A stretch of DNA of 64,000 nt, from assembly GCF_000204055.1 (NCBI RefSeq), contig NW_006768799.1, positions 383,040-447,039 on the forward strand, in the 5' to 3' direction. Shown here piece after piece: positions 57,967-64,000 of this stretch. The notes below the pieces were generated by a model, which worked only from the letters and a program-made list of their open reading frames with translations, did not search any database and had not been told where the DNA came from. Every line of letters starts with the position of its first letter. The first letter of the stretch is position 1. The position numbers and the translations under genes are program-made. This DNA is from Melampsora larici-populina 98AG31. Taxonomy: Eukaryota > Basidiomycota > Pucciniomycetes > Pucciniales > Melampsoraceae.

Positions 57967-59106
57967 TCATAGAGCTGTACCACGTTCGATGTTCTCTCGG
58001 ATCTCTTCGGTATATTTGTTGTAAAACCTTCCAATCTAATTCAAAAGAAATCGTAATGAGTCAATTATTGTAAAGTAAAATGATCAACAGAATAGATAGT
58101 CGTACCTTTTGGTTGAAAGCTTTGTTCTTGTCCTGTAAAGAATCGGTCAACAAAGAAAAACATCAATAAACAAACAAACCTCGAAAGAAATGCGAAAGTC
58201 AAGGTTAGGAAAGTAACTGACGTTGATATAAGTGATTTCCCCATCCTCTTCTTTCCTAACACGAGATCTTTTGCTCCGTTTATCAATACTAAACCGACAC
58301 CAAAAAGTCAGTAAACTAATGCAAAAAAACAATAATGAATAAAGATAAACACTCGTACTCAAGATTGAGTTTCCCAACGACCCTATCTATAGCTTCCTCT
58401 GTTGGACGATGATCAGCGTATACCAAACTATTCATATCACGATACAAGTTTTCAGATGCTTGTTTTTGAATCACCGATGTACAACTTGAAGAACCTGTGG
58501 TGATTAAAGCACTACTACCATCTGCTACTGCTCTTTGTTTGTTGTAATTCACAAGATCAGGTTTAAGACTATCGACATCTTTCTTATACTTTCGTCTAGC
58601 AAGATCATCGTAATCTAAAATAAAATCAAATGAAAAACAAAAGACAAAATTAAATCCGCATTCCGATTTGATTAAATGATGAAAGGGGTCATCAATTAAA
58701 ACTTACCAGTAAACTCATGATTTCCTCTACTTTTCTTTTGTTTTAATTTCTTATCCCATCTTTCATTATCTTCAATACTATATTGCCAATTTCGTTTTCT
58801 TTCAAGATCTTCACCTGCTGCAGTAGCTTCAGTTCTTTGTCCTAATGCAATAGCTTGTGCTTTTTTTCTTTCTAATCTTGAAATCTCTTTAGCTGTTGCA
58901 TGTGATTTGTTGGCTTCTGATACTACATCTCTTCGATTTGCCATAGCTGATTCTGTCTATTGAAATATCATTCGTTTTAGTGTTGAAAAAGGTAAATAAG
59001 TGGGACGATAACTTACTTTTCTTTTTCTTAGTTCTTGAAGTTTGACCGCACGACATGTTGCTGGATCGTTTGATTCGACTGGTTGAGGTTCTGTAATGGT
59101 TGACAT
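57967..59106 (-). CDS. SYF2: Pre-mRNA splicing factor SYF2
   Basis: Exons 59106-59017, 58956-58707, 58614-58359, 58288-58222, 58132-58106 and 58035-57967 join in frame (759 nt) for 252 aa. The SYF2 domain runs to the end: KRNWQYSIEDNERWDKKLKQ, DYDDLARRKYKKDVDSLKPD, SLVYADHRPTEEAIDRVVGK, GEITYIN plus DKNKAFNQKIGRFYNKYTEE and the nearly invariant terminal IRENIERGTAL. The start at 59106 was chosen because MSTITEP begins the region after an upstream in-frame but leader-like stretch (open from 59220). Length is normal for the family. SYF2 belongs to the NineTeen/Prp19-associated spliceosome complex and acts in the nucleus in catalytic activation and cell-cycle progression (family knowledge). The 27-nt exon is notable in size. 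Confidence 0.95.
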
Positions 59107-59220
59107 GGTGGTGGTGAAGAGTATCGTAATGTTGTCCAATGTGGTTATTTTGAGCTCGAGAGTTTGGTCGTCGTCAGTTGGAGAGTCGACGAAAACCTTT
59201 AGAGAAGCCGGGTCATACAA

Positions 59221-59826
59221 TCAGGTGTATGCGGGGCCAGTCGAATATCGGGCCTGATCCGAGATGACACGGGATACATACACGGTACTTCGGCTGAATT
59301 ATGAGCTCTTTTGCCTGAAGGCTGACCTTCAGATTGCAATGTGTAAACATTTCTTATGAGTATTCCACTCTCTTACTCCACGATGTCTGGGTGGTGATGC
59401 CATACATGGTGTCTTTCAGGTTCTTCTTTCCTATTTCCAATAACTCATTGTGTATTTATCATAATTGTAAGTATACTACAAATGGTTTGTCCAGGCTAGG
59501 CAAACCTAGAGAACTATACTTCCTTCACTTCATCTCATCAGTTTCTCTTCTCTTTCTTGGATCTTGGAAATGTAAAATTTTCACGGTAACTATTCACAAT
59601 CTTTTGTGACTTCAAAGTGGATAAAAGTCTTGGAATTGAGAATCAAAGCTTTTCTTTCCCATGTGGCTGTCTATCAAACATATCCATCAAGGTTGAATTT
59701 CATACCCATGTTTATCAAGTATTACTACACTTATCAAACATATTCATCTATGCTACAAAAACTGAGATTAGGTATTATATTTTTCAACGTATTTCAAAGA
59801 AAAGCTCCCTTCGAAAAAAGTCGTGA
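59221..59826. other. Intergenic region between SYF2 and bestrophin-like gene
   Basis: About 600 bp with the SYF2 promoter and the 3' flank of the channel gene. Plus-strand frames here (59334-59609, 59606-59926) have no signature and the second overlaps the bestrophin-like C-terminus. Confidence 0.4.
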
Positions 59827-62194
59827 TCATACTTCGCCACGTTTCAATAAGCTTGAGTTCGAATTGGATGAAGATATATCTTTTCTTGATAACGAGTTCC
59901 TTAGTTCATCAGGTTTCATTGATTGATAAATTTCTTCTGCAGTTTTGAATTCTCCAAGATTAAAAAGAGGTAAATTACTTGCAGAGAATATATAATCTGA
60001 TGGGTTTGAAGGAGGACTTGAACTAGAAAAAGTTGAAATAGAAAAATTTAATTCAATCAAAAATTGTTCTAATGATTGGATATCCGAAAAACACACAGAT
60101 AATTGAACACTTACGTTAATTCATCGATTTCTTTTGCAATGATATTAAAGCAAAAATGATCTAAATCTAAATCATTAGGTGAATATCCAAATGGGTTTTC
60201 AATATCTTCTGAGATTTTCAAAAATCCTAAAAAGACAAATGAGATGAGTGCAGTAGCTGGAATAGTAATCTTTTTGAATGTTCCAATTAATTGAAAGGGT
60301 AAGAATAGTAGATATCCCCAAATTACAGTCTAAATAGAATCAAAACAAACTAAGTCAGATTGGAGTTAGATTATTGAGGATTCAAAAATGTGAAAGAAAT
60401 ACCTTTAAGTGAACTGTATAACCAAATGGTAATGGAGTCTATAGTAGAAAGAATTAAATCAGATTGACCATTGGAAATGTATTATTATAAAAAATTTAGA
60501 AAATTGCTCAACTGTTAGAACTCTTTCCAGCGTACTCAACGCATCAGAGAGACCCACGATTGAAGCATTCATAGAATTTGTAGTCGGTACACTATTCATT
60601 GGAAAAGTCATCAGTCATCATTTAGATCATCCAAGTTCGATCATTCATAATATGTAGACTCACTCGAGCATCTTTCGTCGTTTAAGACTAGTGATGTAGG
60701 CGTCTAACTGCCATAGAATCTCAAGCGGTAAATTATCATCATTAAGATTTTGTACGCTCCGTCTTCTTTGTTTTGTAAAGTTCAGTGCTCCCTGATGAAT
60801 TATCGAATACAAAAAACATAAGTTTCTGTCCATCTGTTTGTTTAAATTTGTTTTGAGAATGAAGACGTACCTTCCATAAACTTCTGAAGATTCTAAAAAC
60901 AGGTAAATGATCACAAAGAGTTTTTTTAGGAGGATTATAACTAGGAAGTAATTTGATAGGTGGAATTAATGGATCAGGATATTGGATTGTTGAACGTGAG
61001 TTTGAAGTTGATTGATTACTTTGATGACTTGCAGAAGGTAGTTCGATTTTGATAAATTTGTCTGATTTTTCTTTTTTTAAGGTCTCAAATGCTTCAAATT
61101 CTGGAAGTTGTGGTGCATTCGGCATTTGAACATAAGATGGAACATTATATTTTGGTAGAAAACAAACTAAATCTGTTTTTGGGGAAATAGTAGAAAATCA
61201 TTGAAGTTATGTTAGTCATCTTTGGGTGAGGATGTGTTTAGATTTCACTTACGATATAAGTCTTCATAAAATATTCCACGTTCTATTGAAAATTTACGAG
61301 AGAAGAATAAGCTCAGATTCACAACATATAGGCTCAAACGATGAAAAGTTGAATTTTTATTTCTCACCTCCTCTCAAGTAATGTTTAACGCTAACACTGA
61401 AGCTTTCGATCAAGTTTGTCATTGTCTTCTTTTCCAATATAGCTTGATTGACCTGTTAAAACAATCCTCAACAAACAGTATTTTCCGAGGTTCATCGTCT
61501 TCAAGAAAAAAAACTGTTTACATACCTCAGCATCAGATGGCGGGTCTTTTTCTGAATGAGGATATAATTCATCTGGAATATGTATCCAAATTATACGTGC
61601 TAATGTTCGACTATGATGAATCATACTACCCCATGCTCTCCTAAAGAGAGATTTTTGAAATCAAAGTGCAATTCTTCAATAAGCTTTCTTCACAGGGATT
61701 AATGAGATGACATTATCTGACCTGGCTTCAGTATATTGAGCATAAGCACTACTCGTTCTGTAAGATATAGCAAAACCGATGATGGTACCTGAAGATGAAA
61801 ATTTGCAAAATTGGCGTGCGATCCCACTTTTGTTTCATGCAACATATTCCACATAAAGATTTCAAGCTTACCCAGTACCGTGATGATAGTCGTGCTCTAT
61901 CAAAAAGATCGAGTTGAAAATTATTAAACTTGTTATTCAATCCTTAGAGAAAGATTACAGATGATGAAGTTTTTTTTTGCTTACCACTGACAACGACTTA
62001 CTCGGGCGATTGGTAAACGCGATGGCGATTGCTTCTAGGGTAAAGGCCGAGACAGAAGGCCAAATATCCCAAATAGTTGAAGATTTGATGAATTGTGCCA
62101 AAGGTGGACCTTTGAATGGATCATGTAAGATTTGATCTCTCTTAGACTTGAACCTTCTACCTGAAATTCCTGATTCCAATTGAGCTTTTACCAT
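59827..62194 (-). CDS. Bestrophin-like (UPF0187) anion channel protein
   Basis: Twelve exons join in one frame (1488 nt) for 495 aa: 62194-61985, 61896-61872, 61788-61722, 61640-61526, 61452-61368, 61282-61253, 61172-60871, 60791-60664, 60591-60513, 60438-60403, 60329-60115 and 60022-59827. Family landmarks in order are SSTIWDIWPSVSAF; the first membrane segments with ISYRTSSAYAQYTEARRAWG; SVSVKHYLRGERGIFYEDLY; LVCFLPKYN; NLPLEILWQLDAYI; GLSDALSTLERVLTTPLPFGY; a hydrophobic hairpin LLFLPFQLIGTFKKITIPA; and DIENPFGYSPNDLDLDHFC. That is the full bestrophin core plus the conserved C-terminal acidic signature. By family knowledge these are chloride or other anion channels. The last acceptor (60023) was chosen because it follows a pyrimidine tract and keeps the frame. 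An insert of about 60 residues after LPKYN is rich in Ser/Asn/Pro. Confidence 0.9.
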
Positions 62195-62219
62195 TCTTCT
62201 TTTGAAATTGATATACTTA

Positions 62220-63029
62220 TCAACAGTTTAAAGTGACTTTGTCAAAAAGGTCGATTGATGCTTGAGGTTCTAATATTTTGAGATCTTTATCAAAAGATTC
62301 GTTTGGTAAGATTAATTCCTGATGAGGTATGAAAGAACCAGAGGAAAACATTTGTTCACTCAGTCGGTTTGGATCCAGCCGTATCAGAAAACCCGTTGTC
62401 ATTAAAAGTAACCAATTCGACCGATGCACAACTACCAGTTGTCTTTTTCCTGGACTAAACACTCGTGGCTTTATCAACGATCGAATTCGATTGTGAAGCA
62501 AGAAACTTGATACATGCCTTGCGAGTTTGCACCAAATGTATAGCTTATTGGAGGCAGAATGCGTCAAGTCACGAGGGAATATCCGATCGATCGATGTGGG
62601 TGATGTCACAGTGCCCAATGGCAATATCACGCAGGACCAAAACCAAGGTATAAAACGAGAGTTCAGCTTCGGGATGTCCTTCGCCAAAACTTACGGGCTT
62701 TAACCTTCTCGCGATGGAAAAGTTGAGATTTGCATGCAGCATTTTGCTTTAGAACACACACAATCGTGAAATCAGAGACTCTCGTTGAAATGGGTTCCAA
62801 TCAAAAAGTAATTGTACCTGAATCAAAGCTTCATTGATTGTCATAGCGTGATAACATACTATTATGAAGTCAAAAATTGGAATACATAGTCATAGAGGTG
62901 TTCATTTGTTTAGTGCGTTCCTTTTTGCTACAAACCGAAATGCTCAGCTCACCAAGAAAAATCCTCATCAACTTCCCCTTCCATACTTCCCATCAACCAA
63001 AAACTTCAAAGTCATCAAAATAATCAATC
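62220..63029. other. Intergenic region upstream of the channel gene
   Basis: Divergent promoter region. A minus-strand frame at 62220-62687 (155 codons, no ATG in its first part) contains FIPWFWSCVILPLGTVTSP and could be an upstream exon, but I found no convincing splice into the channel gene or family match. It is left uncalled. Confidence 0.4.
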
Positions 63030-64000
63030 ATGACGTTTCTTAATTTACATTTCCACATTGTGAATTTCTTAAAGAAACTACTTAGATGCATCATCTTTTC
63101 AATCATCATCATCTCCTTTCTGAAAATCATGACATTATCTCAATTAATTGATCAAATCCAAATCGGAGCCGACCATGAAATACAATTGATACCGATCTTA
63201 AACAACGCGAATCTAAATGCAACGATTCAACTTCCATCGCCATATATAGAGATCCAATCGAATCAATTGAATGTAACAGCTTTATCCGAGCTTTTATCAT
63301 TAGCTTTACTTCCTTATTCATCTTCAGAAGATCAAACAGTACATTCTCAGTCACTTCACAATCAACAACCTATCGTTAATGAAGACGGTGAATCGGAATC
63401 AGAATCAGATCAAACGTTATCAGATGGTAAATCAATGAAAACCGGGAAATTAAATGATCAATCCCATATGCTGTGGCAATCTTCTGGGGTTCTAACTAAA
63501 GGAAATTGTCCTAAAAATGTTTTAATCGAAAATTGTTTTGGTCTTGAACTTTCGGATGATCCAAGTCAAAATCTTGATCCAGGTGGTCGTACACCAAGAC
63601 AGAGGATTGAATTCTTAACACCAGGTTAGAGCGTTCTTTCTTTCCGGATAAAACTTTCTTGGGAAGAGGTTTCCAAACAGGTTTTGATATAAATTCCAAT
63701 AGGAACTTGATTCATTCCTCTTAAACTGATCCACCATCTGTTTCTTCGCTTCAAAATTTGAACATTTAACGCCAGGTTTTGGTGATGGAGACACTGCAAC
63801 CTATACTTGGAGTTCATACTTAGATTCAAGAGTCCAAACCACCAATCACTTTTTTCATCTATTTCAAATTTATTCAAGAGGAGATGATGGACCAATGTTA
63901 ACATTAGATATTAAAGATCAACTAACATCGATTTTAGATCCATTAAGATGTTCAGATGATTGTGGTGATGGTACACAGATGGACTTCGAGTCATTCAAAT
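63030..64000 (+). CDS. 5' part of an unrecognised secreted or anchored protein (partial)
   Basis: Exon 1 (63030-63624) and exon 2 (63776 to beyond the right edge) join in frame across a GT..AG intron. The N-terminus MTFLNLHFHIVNFLKKLLRC continues into a strongly hydrophobic IIFSIIIISFLKIM, a signal anchor or signal peptide. An acidic Ser-rich middle (NEDGESESESDQTLSDG) follows. Exon 1 ends EFLTPG and exon 2 opens FGDGDTATYTWSSYLDSRVQ, then TTNHFFHLFQIYSRGDDGPM. This beta-rich, aromatic pattern resembles fungal lectin- or polysaccharide-lyase-like secreted proteins, but the assignment is weak. CSDDCGDG shows a cysteine pair near the edge. The C-terminus lies outside the window. Confidence 0.65.

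Noticed and set aside
59827..60115. Apparent frame break before the last exon of the bestrophin-like gene
   Set aside because: An acceptor at 60023 after a pyrimidine tract keeps the frame with a normal intron of about 90 nt, so no indel is needed.
62220..62687. 155-codon minus-strand frame upstream of the channel gene
   Set aside because: It lacks an ATG at its start, has no family match and no convincing splice to either neighbour.
1..64000. tRNA, rRNA or CRISPR features
   Set aside because: I scanned for box-B-like GGTTCGAATCC patterns and regular spaced repeats and saw none convincing; a dedicated tRNA search could still find one.

Overview
This window is nuclear DNA of a basidiomycete, most likely a rust fungus (Pucciniales, perhaps Melampsora-like). 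The host genes are AT-rich and split by many short GT..AG introns, several encode basidiomycete-type core proteins, and several others are lineage-specific proteins with signal peptides. The genus is inference. There are no prokaryotic features. A run of exactly 100 N at 41099-41198 marks a scaffold gap. All spliced models were built by hand from reading frame, GT..AG borders and recognisable protein families; none has transcript support.

Left part (1-14 kb): a mitochondrial FLILHELTA-family protein (-), the AP-2 sigma adaptor (+, with one base apparently missing), a probable mitochondrial ribosomal protein mL59 (-), a very large secreted repeat protein (+, 1089 aa) and a secreted glycine/proline-rich protein (-, 358 aa).

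Transposon-rich middle (14-31 kb): three inverted-repeat elements (a TA-flanked MITE, a CACTA-like element with arms of about 270 bp, and a 173-bp MITE), then a complete-looking PIF/Harbinger transposon of 4165 bp at 22789-26953. It has 19-bp terminal inverted repeats, a TTA target duplication, an intact DDE transposase and an intact Myb/SANT-like partner gene in convergent orientation. Beside it lies an unrecognised probable nuclear protein gene, and diverged repeat copies flank the whole block.

Centre (31-46.5 kb): a MATH-BTB protein (+), a 125-aa secreted protein (-), a gene-poor stretch of different composition, a proline-rich hypothetical protein (+), the gap, and a complete SIZ/PIAS SUMO ligase (SIZ1, -) with SAP, PINIT and SP-RING domains and a SUMO-interacting motif.

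Right part (46.5-64 kb): a cysteine-rich small secreted protein (-), a RING-H2 protein with an N-terminal signal sequence (-), a decayed paralogue of that gene next to a 300-bp MITE, a free-standing copia-type gag-like gene (+), the splicing factor SYF2 (-), a bestrophin-like anion channel (-) and the 5' part of an unrecognised membrane-anchored or secreted protein running off the right edge.

The genes do not form an operon or pathway. The pattern is conserved housekeeping genes (vesicle coat, mitochondrial translation, splicing, SUMO and ubiquitin systems) interleaved with lineage-specific secreted proteins and transposon-rich gaps, as is typical of rust genomes.
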